The translations under genes were made by a program, and so were the position numbers. Below are positions 40,150 to 48,959 of a DNA stretch of 64,000 bases, in pieces; the first letter of the stretch is position 1; every line of letters begins with the position of its first letter. The stretch is taken from positions 2,604,001 through 2,668,000 of the forward strand of contig NZ_CP103288.1 of assembly GCF_024758005.1 (NCBI RefSeq), read 5' to 3'. This DNA comes from Pseudarthrobacter sp. NS4. GTDB taxonomy: Bacteria > Actinomycetota > Actinomycetes > Actinomycetales > Micrococcaceae. The notes under the pieces are model-generated. The model ran no database searches. It saw only the letters and a program-made list of their open reading frames with translations, and was not told the DNA's origin.

Positions 40150-40285
40150 CGTACCTTCGGCGGGAACGGCGGCAGGGGTACTGCCGGTGGACCGCTGGCC
40201 GTGTTCGGATTCGCGGTAACCCGCCGGGACCGCGGGCACGTCACCGAAGAATGAGGCACCGAAGCGCCGGGTCCGCCTGGGCGCC
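40150..40285 (+). ncRNA. Possible ZTP (pfl) riboswitch
   Basis: The 3' segment GCCGGGTCCGCCTGGGC (40266-40282) strongly resembles the conserved 3' subdomain of ZTP riboswitches (CCGCCUGGGC). The 5' segment GGCGGGAAC (40159-40167) can pair GGCGG with CCGCC (40273-40277) as P1, and is followed by a P2-like hairpin CGGCA/TGCCG (40170-40186) and TGGA. The two parts are joined by a linker with its own hairpin, as the class allows. The 3' end is nine bases before the GAGGA ribosome binding site, suggesting translational control. Identified from memory of the consensus; not computed. Confidence 0.45.
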
Positions 40286-40306
40286 GTACTGATGAGGACT
40301 GACACC

Positions 40307-41134
40307 ATGAGCGGCAGGCACACCGGGCAACAGCAGATGCACACCGTGGAGGGCACCGACCCGCAGCTGTACGTGGCGGTGCACGATCCTGCGGTGGACG
40401 CCGGGCTCCGGCCTGTCCTGCTGCTCCACGGCTTCTCCTCGTCCTCCAAGCTCAACTGGGAGGACACTGGCTGGGTGTCGGCCCTGCTTGAGGCCGGACG
40501 GCGCGTCATTACCGTGGACCTGCCGGGCCACGGCCGCAGCGGCGCCCCCGAGGACCGCGATTCCTACTCCCCCAGCAGGATCCGCGCGGACCTCCTGCAG
40601 ACAGCGTTCGACGCCGGCGTGCGGCCCCTGCAGGACGGTGACCCTTCCAGCGGACTGGACGTTGTGGGTTACTCGCTGGGTTCCCGGCTCGCCTGGGAGT
40701 TCGGTGCAACCCAGCCGGAAATCGTCCACCGCCTGGTCCTGGGCGGGCCGAACCTCGCCGACCCGCTGGCTGACTTCGACCTTGTGGCTGCCCAGGATTA
40801 CCTGGCCGATGGCACGCCGATCGCCGATGAGTCCACGGCAGGGCTGCTGAAAATGGCCCTGCTGCTGCCCAGCAACAACATCTTCGCGTTGCTCTCTTTG
40901 GTGGAGGCGATCAAGGCCGAGCCCTACGACCCCTCCGAAGCCGTCCCCCACGTGCCGATGCTCCTGGTGGCCGGTGACAAGGATGAACGCCTCGGCAGCC
41001 TGCCGCAGCTGGCGGAGCTGGCACGAAGCGCCGGTTCAATGGCCGAGCAGCTGGTCCTGCCGGGGCGGAACCACACCAACGCCGTCACCAGCAGGGCCTT
41101 CAAACAGGCCGCCATCTCGTTCCTGTCGGTTTGA
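40307..41134 (+). CDS. Alpha/beta hydrolase
   Basis: 275-residue alpha/beta-hydrolase-fold protein. The oxyanion HGF is at 41-43, the nucleophile elbow GYSLGS has S123, the acid is probably in AGDKDER and the histidine in GRNHTN near the C-terminus. The ATG at 40307 has GAGGA eight bases upstream; an ATG five codons earlier lies in front of that site and is rejected. No signal peptide. Substrate unknown. The long leader holds a riboswitch-like structure, and a phosphoribosyltransferase gene follows after 122 bases. Confidence 0.9.
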   Translation: MSGRHTGQQQMHTVEGTDPQLYVAVHDPAVDAGLRPVLLLHGFSSSSKLNWEDTGWVSALLEAGRRVITVDLPGHGRSGAPEDRDSYSPSRIRADLLQTAFDAGVRPLQDGDPSSGLDVVGYSLGSRLAWEFGATQPEIVHRLVLGGPNLADPLADFDLVAAQDYLADGTPIADESTAGLLKMALLLPSNNIFALLSLVEAIKAEPYDPSEAVPHVPMLLVAGDKDERLGSLPQLAELARSAGSMAEQLVLPGRNHTNAVTSRAFKQAAISFLSV

Positions 41135-41256
41135 GGGCCCGGTTTTCCCGAGCGGCCAAAGCGCGCACCGATGCTTCCTCAGCCAGGCCAAGGGCGATAC
41201 CCCGGGCTCCCTGGCGGTAGGCTGAAAGCAGGTGCCGGGAAAGCCTGGAGGAGCAG

Positions 41257-41904
41257 ATGGGTACGCTTTTTGAAGACCGCACGGAGGCCGGTGAGCGCCT
41301 CGCCGCGGTGCTTCCGCAGTTCCGGGAGCGGCGGGACACCCTGGTTCTGGGGCTGGCCCGCGGCGGTATCCCCGTGGCCGCGGCCGCTGCCAAGGCCCTC
41401 TACCTTCCCTTCGGAACCGTGCTGGTCCGCAAACTGGGAATCCCCGGCCATGAAGAAACGGCCTACGGAGCGTTGGCGTGGGCACGGGGCCGCACAGTAC
41501 GCCTGATCAACAAGCCACTCCTTGACCGCGTCCTGGAACACGGCGTCCGCCGGGAGTGGCTGGATGAGGTGGAGAAGCGCGAGCGCGCTGAACTGCTCCG
41601 CCGTGTGGACCTTTATCCCGGAACCGATCATGATCTCGCGGGTAAGACTGTCCTGCTGATGGACGACGGCCTTGCAACCGGCGCCACCATGAGGGCCGCC
41701 GTCGAGGCCGTCCGCGAGGGGGGGGCGGCCGCAGTGGTTGCCGCCGCCCCCGTGGCCTCCATTGACGCCGAAGCTTCCGTGGAGCGGGTCTGCGATGGCG
41801 TGCTGTGCCTCCACATACCGGGCAAGTTCCGCGCGGTGGGCAGCTTTTACCGGCATTTTGAACAGCTGTCCGACGACGATGCCATCAGTTTCCTGAAGCA
41901 GTAG
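41257..41904 (+). CDS. Phosphoribosyltransferase-fold protein
   Basis: 215 residues of the type I PRTase fold. The PRPP-binding loop is TVLLMDDGLATGATM (131-145), and the N-terminal LGLARGGIPVA loop (31-41) matches the subgroup often annotated as 'phosphoribosyltransferase' next to erythromycin esterase or dienelactone hydrolase genes. The true substrate of this group is not known. GGAGGAG stands before the ATG and a -10-like TAGGCT at 41218-41223 may give it its own promoter. Confidence 0.88.
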   Translation: MGTLFEDRTEAGERLAAVLPQFRERRDTLVLGLARGGIPVAAAAAKALYLPFGTVLVRKLGIPGHEETAYGALAWARGRTVRLINKPLLDRVLEHGVRREWLDEVEKRERAELLRRVDLYPGTDHDLAGKTVLLMDDGLATGATMRAAVEAVREGGAAAVVAAAPVASIDAEASVERVCDGVLCLHIPGKFRAVGSFYRHFEQLSDDDAISFLKQ

Positions 41905-41933
41905 CGGCGCCGGAGACGCGACTCCCAATGCCA

Positions 41934-41972
41934 CGACGGCGGGCCGGACCGAGTGGTCCGGGCCCGCCGTCG
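41934..41972. terminator. Bidirectional terminator between convergent genes
   Basis: Stem of about 17 bp, CGACGGCGGGCC plus GGACC, with a one-base bulge and loop GAGT. It lies between the phosphoribosyltransferase stop and the stop of the convergent MHS transporter. Confidence 0.75.
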
Positions 41973-42015
41973 CCGCGGAATGGTGGGCCCACGCCGTCAG
42001 GGGGACGGGTGGGGA

Positions 42016-43347
42016 CTAGTGGTGGCTGACGCCCAGCGGCCGGCCCTTGGTTTCCTTGGCCAGCACCACGCCGATGGCCGAAATGACGCACAGGACCATG
42101 ATGTAGATGCCGATGGACCCGGTCCACTTGGTGGCCTGCAGCAGCGTTTCGGCGATGGTCGCCGCGAACGCTCCGCCCAGGATGGCGCCAAAGGCGTACC
42201 CGATGGAGATGCCGGAATACCGGACGTTGGCCGGGAACATCTCGGCGTACATGGCCGACATGGGGCCGTAGGACAGGCCCAGGCCGATGGTGAGGACAAA
42301 CAGCGCCAGACCGTAGAGCCAGATGTTCCTGGTGTCGATGAGGGCGAACATGGGAATCATCCACACGAAAATAATGGCGTAACCGGTAAGGAACGTCTTG
42401 ACCCGGCCGATGTGGTCCGAGAGCCAGCCGCCCGTCAGGGTGAAAATCAGCCAGCCGAAGGATGCCAGGGTGGTGGCCAGGAGGACCTGGGAAGTGGGCA
42501 TCTGCAGCGTCCTGGTGGCGTAGGCGATGAAGAAGGCGATCAGCAGGTAGCCGGCGGCGTTGTTGGCAATGAAGATCATGGTGGAATACAGGACCGGCTT
42601 CTTGTGGCTGCGGATAAGTTCCCCCAGTGGGGCCTTGCTTTCCTTCTTCCTTGCAGCCATTTCCTGGAAGACCGGGCTTTCGGCTACGGCCCGGCGGATG
42701 AGGTAACCGACAATGATCAGCACGATGGACAGCAGGAACGGCACGCGCCAGCCCCATGACGTGAAATCTTCCCGTGACATGCCGGCGTTCAGCAGGAAGA
42801 GCAGCCCGGTTGCCAGGATCATGCCGATCGGCACCCCGATCTGCGGGTAGGCGCCGAACAGGCCGCGCTTGTTCAGGGGTGCGTGTTCTACCGCCATGAG
42901 CGCCGCGCCGCCCCACTCGCCTCCGGCCGAGAAACCCTGGAGGATGCGGAGGATGATCAGCAGAACCGGCGCCCAGGCGCCGATCTGGGCATAGGTTGGC
43001 AGCAGGCCGATCAAGGATGTGGCGGCACCCATCATGACCAAGGTCATAACCAGCACTGCCTTGCGTCCCAGGCGATCGCCGAGGTGGCCGGCAACCACTG
43101 CGCCGAGCGGGCGGAAGAGGAAACTGATGCCGATCAGCGCAAAGGCGAGGATCTGCGCCAGGCCGGGGTCGGACTCGTTCAACGGCGCCAGGAAAAGGGG
43201 TGACAGCAGCGTTGCTGTCAGCTGGGCAAAGATGAAGAAGTCGTACCACTCGATGGTGGTTCCGACGAGGGTGCCGGCGAGGACTTTGCGTTCCTCCTGG
43301 CGGGTGCTGGGACCGGCAAGGGTGTCCACCTTGGAAGGTGTGGTCAT
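42016..43347 (-). CDS. MFS transporter, metabolite:H+ symporter (MHS) family
   Basis: 443 residues with 12 predicted helices. The N-terminus VGTTIEWYDFFIF, the loop 2-3 motif GHLGDRLGRKAVLV and the repeated motif GGWLSDHIGRVK are those of the MHS family (ShiA, KgtP, ProP, CitA types), which import organic acids or betaines with protons. TGGAG precedes the ATG (43345-43347). It is divergent from an IclR regulator; an operator-like site lies 59-71 bases upstream of its start. Aromatic or dicarboxylic acids are likely substrates, by analogy only. Confidence 0.92.
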   Translation of the reverse strand: MTTPSKVDTLAGPSTRQEERKVLAGTLVGTTIEWYDFFIFAQLTATLLSPLFLAPLNESDPGLAQILAFALIGISFLFRPLGAVVAGHLGDRLGRKAVLVMTLVMMGAATSLIGLLPTYAQIGAWAPVLLIILRILQGFSAGGEWGGAALMAVEHAPLNKRGLFGAYPQIGVPIGMILATGLLFLLNAGMSREDFTSWGWRVPFLLSIVLIIVGYLIRRAVAESPVFQEMAARKKESKAPLGELIRSHKKPVLYSTMIFIANNAAGYLLIAFFIAYATRTLQMPTSQVLLATTLASFGWLIFTLTGGWLSDHIGRVKTFLTGYAIIFVWMIPMFALIDTRNIWLYGLALFVLTIGLGLSYGPMSAMYAEMFPANVRYSGISIGYAFGAILGGAFAATIAETLLQATKWTGSIGIYIMVLCVISAIGVVLAKETKGRPLGVSHH

Positions 43348-43405
43348 TGAAACTCCATTGTTTATCGGCAGCAGTACCGCCGGGACGCCTTCAGGATTAC
43401 CGACA

Positions 43406-43418
43406 GAACGGTCAGTTA
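43406..43418. promoter_or_regulatory. IclR operator-like site, transporter side
   Basis: GAACGGTCAGTTA, matching the palindromic site at 43510-43522 in 11 of 13 positions. It sits where the promoter of the MHS transporter is expected. Confidence 0.5.
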
Positions 43419-43509
43419 GTTAGTAGGGTACTACGAAAATGTGAGGCGGAACACGTCTTCGGAAAACTTTCGCGGCTATGGACCGACCGCGCACGGAAAT
43501 TCTATATTT

Positions 43510-43522
43510 GAACTGTCAGTTC
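43510..43522. promoter_or_regulatory. IclR operator-like site, regulator side
   Basis: GAACTG-T-CAGTTC, a perfect 6-1-6 palindrome 90 bases before the IclR start, with size and position expected for autoregulation. Confidence 0.6.
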
Positions 43523-43599
43523 GGAATCAGGAACAACACTGCGAAACGGCCAAACAAGAGCCGCGGCCCCGTGTCGGACAGCAATCTAGGATGGACATC

Positions 43600-44334
43600 A
43601 TGACTCTCCCCGCCGCAGCCCCGGCCGGAGCAGCACCGGCACAGGCTTCTCCGTCCCAGACCCTCTCCCGCGGGATCCGCGCCCTGGAAATCCTTGCCGC
43701 CGCGCCCGGACCGCTGACCATCGCAGAGCTCGCGGATGCCATGGGCGTGCACCGTTCGGTGGCCTACCGGATCCTGCGAACCCTTGAGGACCACTCCCTG
43801 CTGGTACGGGACGACGCCGGCCGGGTCCAGCCTGGACCGGGGCTTGCGGTGCTCGCACGGGGAGTTTCCCGTAACCTCCAGACGGCCGCTCTTCCCGAGC
43901 TGACACATCTGGCGAACACCCTGGACATGACAGCGTTCGTGGCGGTCTGGGACCATCACGACTGCATCACCCTTGTCACCGTGGAGCCCCGCCATTCAGG
44001 AGCAACGGTTGCCCAGCATCCCGGCACCCGGCATCCCATCAACGCCGGAGCACCGGGGATCGCCATCCAGTCCGCGCTCACGGAAGCCGAATGGGACCGG
44101 CTGAACACCGGTGTCCCATACCGCACGGAGGCAGGCGAGGCCCGCCGGAAGGGATATTCCGCCAGCCATGACGAAGTGATCGCGGGGGTATCCTCGCTGG
44201 CGGCCCCGGTCAGGGTGCCGGGTGGACGGCCGGCAGCGCTCGCGGTGGTCTACATCCGCTCTTCCCACGCTCCGGAAACAGTGGGCGCGGCACTGGCCGA
44301 AAGTGCGGCCCGCATCGAGCGTCAACTGGCCTAG
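43600..44334 (+). CDS. IclR family transcriptional regulator
   Basis: 244 residues: N-terminal winged helix (about 17-80, SRGIRALEILAAAPGPLTIA, then MGVHRSVAYRILRTLEDHSL) and a C-terminal effector domain. Compared with typical IclR proteins the effector domain is short and ends soon after SSLAAPVRVP. The ATG at 43600 lies exactly 7 bases after TAGGAT (43587-43592), so the message is probably leaderless; the ATG at 43591 overlaps that -10 box and is disfavoured. It is divergent from the MHS transporter, its likely target, with two similar operator sites between. Confidence 0.9.
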   Translation: MTLPAAAPAGAAPAQASPSQTLSRGIRALEILAAAPGPLTIAELADAMGVHRSVAYRILRTLEDHSLLVRDDAGRVQPGPGLAVLARGVSRNLQTAALPELTHLANTLDMTAFVAVWDHHDCITLVTVEPRHSGATVAQHPGTRHPINAGAPGIAIQSALTEAEWDRLNTGVPYRTEAGEARRKGYSASHDEVIAGVSSLAAPVRVPGGRPAALAVVYIRSSHAPETVGAALAESAARIERQLA

Positions 44335-44344
44335 CGGCAGCGTC

Positions 44345-44368
44345 CGCAGCCCTGTTGGAGTGGCTGCG
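44345..44368. terminator. Hairpin between convergent IclR and MFS genes
   Basis: CGCAGCC and GGCTGCG with a 10-base loop, directly after the IclR stop and before the stop of the convergent MFS gene; no U-tract. Confidence 0.4.
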
Positions 44369-44372
44369 CGGG

Positions 44373-45677
44373 TCAGGCCCGGGCGGTGTGGTGAAGTTGG
44401 CGGCGGAGGACGACGGCGGCCGCGCCTCCCAGCAGCGCCAGCGCCAAGGCGGCACAGACAGGAACCAGGAACGCCTCATGGTGGCCACCGGTTTCTGCCA
44501 GGTGGCCGCCGATGGACGAGCCGAGCGCCGTGCCCGCCACGATGCCGCTGGCCAGTCCCGTCATGACCGTCCCGAGACGGCCTGCAGGGGCAACTGCACC
44601 GCCGACGGCGAAGACAGTGACCATAACCGGCCCTACCGGGAGCCCCAGGATCAGCAGCACCGCCACCATGGAACCCAGCGACGACGGCACCAGCAGGAGC
44701 CCTGCGAGCGCCGCCATCAGCCCGGCAGAGAGGATCCATCGCCAGGACAGGCTGAACCGCCGGGGCCAGTAAGCTACCGAAAGTGCTGCCGCAGCTGAGC
44801 TCAGGCCCATGGCGGCATACAGCAGCCCGGCGATTTCAGAACCGGCGAAGCCGGCCGAGAAGGAACTCAGGGCGGCCTGCGTTGAGCCGAAGAACGTCCC
44901 CATGCAGACCATGGCAAACACGGGCAGCGCCACCGCCGGCGGGATTTTGCCTAAAGCCTTGGTGCGCGGTCCGTCGCCTGCCGGCCTTCGGCTGGGCCGT
45001 ACAGCCCGGTGGGTAGGGTGGGCGGCGAAGGCCGGTACCAGCGTAATGGTCATGGCGGCTGCCAGCGCCAGCGGAAGCCATGGTGCCAGGAGGCTGGCCA
45101 GGATCCCTACCAGTGCCGGGCCCAGGACAAATGTCACCTCATCGGCTGTCCTTTCATAGGAGAGCGCTGTGTCCAGGTCCCGCTCCCTGTCCATGGCTTG
45201 GCTCCGCGATGTCAGGGCCATCCACCGGACGCGGGCCAGCGGGCCCACCTGCGGGCAGCTGGCACCGGCGGTGAAGGCGACGGCCAGGACCGTGGCCTGG
45301 ATGCCGCCCGACGTTCCCATACCGGTCGCTGCGAGGATCAAGCCCAGCACCGCTGCGGCGTTGATGATGGCGGCGGTGATCAGTACGGGCCGCTGCCCCT
45401 GCCGGTCGGCCAGGGCGCCCAGCAGCGGAGCGCCCAGTGCGGAGCCGATACCGACCGCTCCGGCCGCTGCCCCGCCCGCGGCGTAGGATCCGCTGACGGA
45501 GGTGACCATGGTGAGGGTTCCCACTGTCAGCATTGCCAGCGGAAGCCGGGCAAAGAGACCAATGGGGATGAAGCTGCGGCCGGCAAGTGCCGGAAGCCGG
45601 GTGAAACGCCCGCGCCGGGCAGTATCCCCTGCGGCGGAAGACCCGGGGCGAGTCCCGTTGCCGGCGGGAGTGGCCAA
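44373..45677 (-). CDS. MFS transporter
   Basis: 434 residues with 12 hydrophobic segments and the loop 2-3 motif GALADRQGQRPVL. The overall pattern is that of actinobacterial drug/sugar exporters of the MFS_1 group; substrate unknown. The start is uncertain: TTG at 45675-45677 is the only candidate start in frame that I accept, with no ribosome binding site, and the frame is open for about 35 more codons without ATG or GTG. It converges with the IclR gene and stops 38 bases from it. Confidence 0.82.
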   Translation of the reverse strand: MATPAGNGTRPGSSAAGDTARRGRFTRLPALAGRSFIPIGLFARLPLAMLTVGTLTMVTSVSGSYAAGGAAAGAVGIGSALGAPLLGALADRQGQRPVLITAAIINAAAVLGLILAATGMGTSGGIQATVLAVAFTAGASCPQVGPLARVRWMALTSRSQAMDRERDLDTALSYERTADEVTFVLGPALVGILASLLAPWLPLALAAAMTITLVPAFAAHPTHRAVRPSRRPAGDGPRTKALGKIPPAVALPVFAMVCMGTFFGSTQAALSSFSAGFAGSEIAGLLYAAMGLSSAAAALSVAYWPRRFSLSWRWILSAGLMAALAGLLLVPSSLGSMVAVLLILGLPVGPVMVTVFAVGGAVAPAGRLGTVMTGLASGIVAGTALGSSIGGHLAETGGHHEAFLVPVCAALALALLGGAAAVVLRRQLHHTARA

Positions 45678-45857
45678 AGACGTGGTGCCCGGGCTGTCGG
45701 GGTTTGATGCGCCGGGGCCGGTGACGCGGTGGTGATGGAAGGGGAGGTTGATGATGTCAATTCCGGGCTCGTTCAGTCATGCGCACCGTCCCTCCTCCCG
45801 ATGCGCGCAACCCGGTAACTGCACAAGTATATCGCCTGTCGCAGGACAGTCTCATCG

Positions 45858-48800
45858 TCACACCAGCACATCCAGGGCCTCGGAAATCCGCAGCGTGGAT
45901 CCGCTGCGGCCTTTCAGCACCTGAAGCTGGGTGCCGATGCGCTGCTTCATTTCGCCAACGTGGCTGACCAGTCCCACCACGCGGCCGCCGTCGCGCAGCC
46001 CTTCGAGGGCGTCCATGACCTGTTCCAGCGATTGCTCGTCCAGGCTCCCGAACCCTTCGTCCACAAAAAGGGTTTCGATTTCCACCCCGCCCGACTCCTG
46101 CTGCACGACGTCCGCCAACCCGAGTGCCAGGGACAGTGAAGCCATAAACGACTCACCGCCGGACAGGGTGGACGTGTCTCGCCGGTAGCCCGTCCACTGG
46201 TCCACCACTTCCAGGCCAAGCCCCGACTTCGCACCACGCGCGGCTTTGGCATCCGTGTGCTGCAGCAGGTAGCGGCCATCGCTCATGGCCACAAGGCGTT
46301 CGGACGCCGCGAGGGCAACCTGCTCCAGCCGCGCCGCCAGGACGTAGGTGTTCAGACTCATCCGGTAGTTGTTCTCACCGCGGCCGGCAGCGGCATCCGC
46401 CAGTCCTGCCAGCATCCGGGCCCTCTCAGCCGGTTCCCGCGAGGACCCCGCGAGTGCCTCGTACTCTTCGCTGATGGCAGTGAGTGAGGACAGGCACCGC
46501 CTGGCCAGGCTGGCAGCGAGGTCTGCTTCACGCGCTTCGTCCCTGGCCGCCGCAGCATGGTCGCGCAACAGCGCCAGCCTCTGCCCGTCCACCTCAAATC
46601 CGGCGGATTTCTCCTCGAGGGCGTGCACGATGTCTTCCGAGGCAAACAGTTCGGCGACACGGGCGGCCTCGTCCTGGGCGGCACGCAGCTCACTTTGCAG
46701 CCCGGCTACCTCCGCGCTGCCAAGCAGTTGGAGGCGGGCTTCATCGGCAGAAGTGAACCCGGCCTTGGGCAACGCCAGCGCCAGCTGTTCCCGGGCCTCG
46801 GCCGCCCGGGCGTGCGCAGCTTCCAGGGATGCCTGCGCTTCCACCGCCTTGTCCAGCACAGCCACCGCGTTTTCCAGGGCACGCAACCGCTGCGCCAGGC
46901 TGCGGTGGCTTCCCCTGAGCCCGGACAATGACTGGTCCAGCGCGGCTGACTGGTCGGACACATCCTCGAGCGTGGCCACGGCCTGTGCCAGCTCCGCTTC
47001 CGTACCTGCTTTGGCGGCCTGGGCGGCAGTGATGGCGGCGTCCAGCTTCTCAAGCCGAAACCGGACCGAGGTAAGTTCCTTGACGGCCTGTTGTGCGTTG
47101 GCGGCTGCAGCACGCGCCTGTTCGGCAGTAGCGGCGGCCTCTACTTCGGGGGTGTTTCCGCCCTGGCCAGCGAGGACCGCCACCAACTGGTCGGCGTTGG
47201 CCAGTTCGCCGCTGATCCGGCTGAAGGTGTCTTCGGCTGCTTCAAAAAGTGAATGTGCTGCTTCCTCCTCCTGGGCAAGCCCGGGACCTCCGGTGCCGGC
47301 GGCGGCAGGGGCAGGATGGTCTCCACTTCCGCAGACAGGGCACGGCTCCCCCTGCTCCAGCTGCGCGGCGAGTTCGGCGGCAGCATTGGCCAGCCGCTCC
47401 TCCCGGAGGTCCAGCCAGCGGCGCTTGGCCTCCAGCTGGTCTTCCCGGGCCCCGTCGTAGCGCAGCTTTACGGTGTCGCGGTCTGCAACCGCCGAAGCAT
47501 AGCGCCGCACGACGTCCAGCAGCTCCCCGGCTGCTACGGCTTCCTTGCTGAGCAGGGCGGCGGTACCAGCGCGCTGCTCCAGCTGCTCCAGCCCCGCCTC
47601 GATGCCCGTTTTCTCCTCCTGGAGCAAACCTGCACGGCTGTTCAGCTCCACGAGGGCCGCAGCCAGGTCCTCCCGCTTTTTCACGAGCCCGCCGTGCCGT
47701 TTCCGGAGCGCCTGCAGCCTGTCCTCGTCCGGCAACCTTGCCTCAACGACGGCCAGGAGCGAACGGAGCCGGCCCAGTTCGTCGGCGGCAGCGCCGGCCG
47801 TCCCGGAACGGTCCTGCCCCAACCCCACGTCAAGACGGGCCGGATCAAGACCGGCCGCGTCAAGACCGGACAGGTCCAGTTGGTCCAGCTCGGCGTCCTC
47901 AGCGGCGGCAAGGCGAAGCAACGTGAAGGCAGACTCCGCGGCGCCGGCCGCGCTGCGGACCTTGGCTGCAGCAGCGTCGACGCTTCGCAACTGCCCGTCC
48001 AGGACCTCCGCCTGCCGGTGGCGGGCAAGGCGTCCGGTCAGTTCCTCAAGGCGGGGGGCTGCTTCCGCGACCGCATTCTGCCTTGCCGTTGCTGCCTCAA
48101 GTTTGCGGCGCCTGTCCTGGCGGGCTGTTTCTTCCTCGACCTCTTCATCACGCCGGCGGCTTGCGGACAGGGCAGTCTTCGCGTGCTCCGTCAGCTCTCC
48201 CAGCCGTTCAGCCACTGCACTCCGCAACCACTCAAGCCGGGCGGGGACGTGCTCCACGGAAGGGGCACCGGTTTCATCAAGCCCGATTGCGGACGCTTCA
48301 GACTCTGCCCGCGCTGCCAGAAGCTCCAGCTGCCCGGCCAAAAGGGATACATTGTCCCCGGCGTCCTGCGCCTGGCGGGAAAGCTCCTGCTCGAGTGCTT
48401 CGAAACGCTGGGTACCGAAAAGCTTCTGCAGCAGTTCCAGCCGGTCCGGAGCCTTCGACCGCAGGAACGCAGCAAAGTCCCCCTGCGGCAGCATCACCAC
48501 GCGGGTGAACTGCTCGCGGTCCATCCCCAGCAGGGCCATGATTTCGGCTCCGGCTTCATCGTTCCGGGCAGACTTCTCCAGCCACGTGCCATCCACCCGC
48601 TCGCGCAGGAGCGTCTTGGCCTGCTGGGTGGTGAAGCCGTTCCTGCCGCGGGCGCTGGGCTTGTCCCAGGCAGGCGACCGGGTCACTTCGAACCGCCGCC
48701 CCTGCGCGGAGAATTCACAGGTCACGGACGGTTCCTGCGCCGGCTCCGCATGGTCGCTGCGGAGCCGCTTGCCGTCCTGGCGGGCACCGGGAACGGATCC

Positions 48801-48959
48801 GTACAAGGCGAAGCAGATAGCGTCCAGAACGCTGGTCTTGCCCGCACCGGTGGGCCCGTTGAGGAGGAAGAGTCCGTGGGCGCTCAGCCGGTCAAAGTCG
48901 ATGTCCTCAGTACCGGCGAAGGGGCCGAACCCGGAAATCCGCAGATGGTGGATCCTCAT
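45858..48959 (-). CDS. sbcC: Exonuclease subunit SbcC
   Basis: ATPase and coiled-coil arm of the SbcCD (Rad50-Mre11-like) nuclease, which opens hairpins and processes DNA ends. 1033 residues: Walker A GPTGAGKTSVLDAI (35-48), long coiled coils (about 180-510 and 560-850), the zinc hook CPVC near 540, and the C-terminal signature TLSGGESFMASLSLALGLAD with Walker B ETLFVDEGFGSLD. The ATG (48957-48959) overlaps the sbcD stop as ATGA. Length is typical for actinobacteria. Confidence 0.95.
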   Translation of the reverse strand: MRIHHLRISGFGPFAGTEDIDFDRLSAHGLFLLNGPTGAGKTSVLDAICFALYGSVPGARQDGKRLRSDHAEPAQEPSVTCEFSAQGRRFEVTRSPAWDKPSARGRNGFTTQQAKTLLRERVDGTWLEKSARNDEAGAEIMALLGMDREQFTRVVMLPQGDFAAFLRSKAPDRLELLQKLFGTQRFEALEQELSRQAQDAGDNVSLLAGQLELLAARAESEASAIGLDETGAPSVEHVPARLEWLRSAVAERLGELTEHAKTALSASRRRDEEVEEETARQDRRRKLEAATARQNAVAEAAPRLEELTGRLARHRQAEVLDGQLRSVDAAAAKVRSAAGAAESAFTLLRLAAAEDAELDQLDLSGLDAAGLDPARLDVGLGQDRSGTAGAAADELGRLRSLLAVVEARLPDEDRLQALRKRHGGLVKKREDLAAALVELNSRAGLLQEEKTGIEAGLEQLEQRAGTAALLSKEAVAAGELLDVVRRYASAVADRDTVKLRYDGAREDQLEAKRRWLDLREERLANAAAELAAQLEQGEPCPVCGSGDHPAPAAAGTGGPGLAQEEEAAHSLFEAAEDTFSRISGELANADQLVAVLAGQGGNTPEVEAAATAEQARAAAANAQQAVKELTSVRFRLEKLDAAITAAQAAKAGTEAELAQAVATLEDVSDQSAALDQSLSGLRGSHRSLAQRLRALENAVAVLDKAVEAQASLEAAHARAAEAREQLALALPKAGFTSADEARLQLLGSAEVAGLQSELRAAQDEAARVAELFASEDIVHALEEKSAGFEVDGQRLALLRDHAAAARDEAREADLAASLARRCLSSLTAISEEYEALAGSSREPAERARMLAGLADAAAGRGENNYRMSLNTYVLAARLEQVALAASERLVAMSDGRYLLQHTDAKAARGAKSGLGLEVVDQWTGYRRDTSTLSGGESFMASLSLALGLADVVQQESGGVEIETLFVDEGFGSLDEQSLEQVMDALEGLRDGGRVVGLVSHVGEMKQRIGTQLQVLKGRSGSTLRISEALDVLV

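Noticed and set aside
45678..45857. Upstream extension of the MFS gene (44373-45677)
   Set aside because: The frame is open for about 35 codons but has no ATG or GTG, and I see no promoter or ribosome binding site that supports it.
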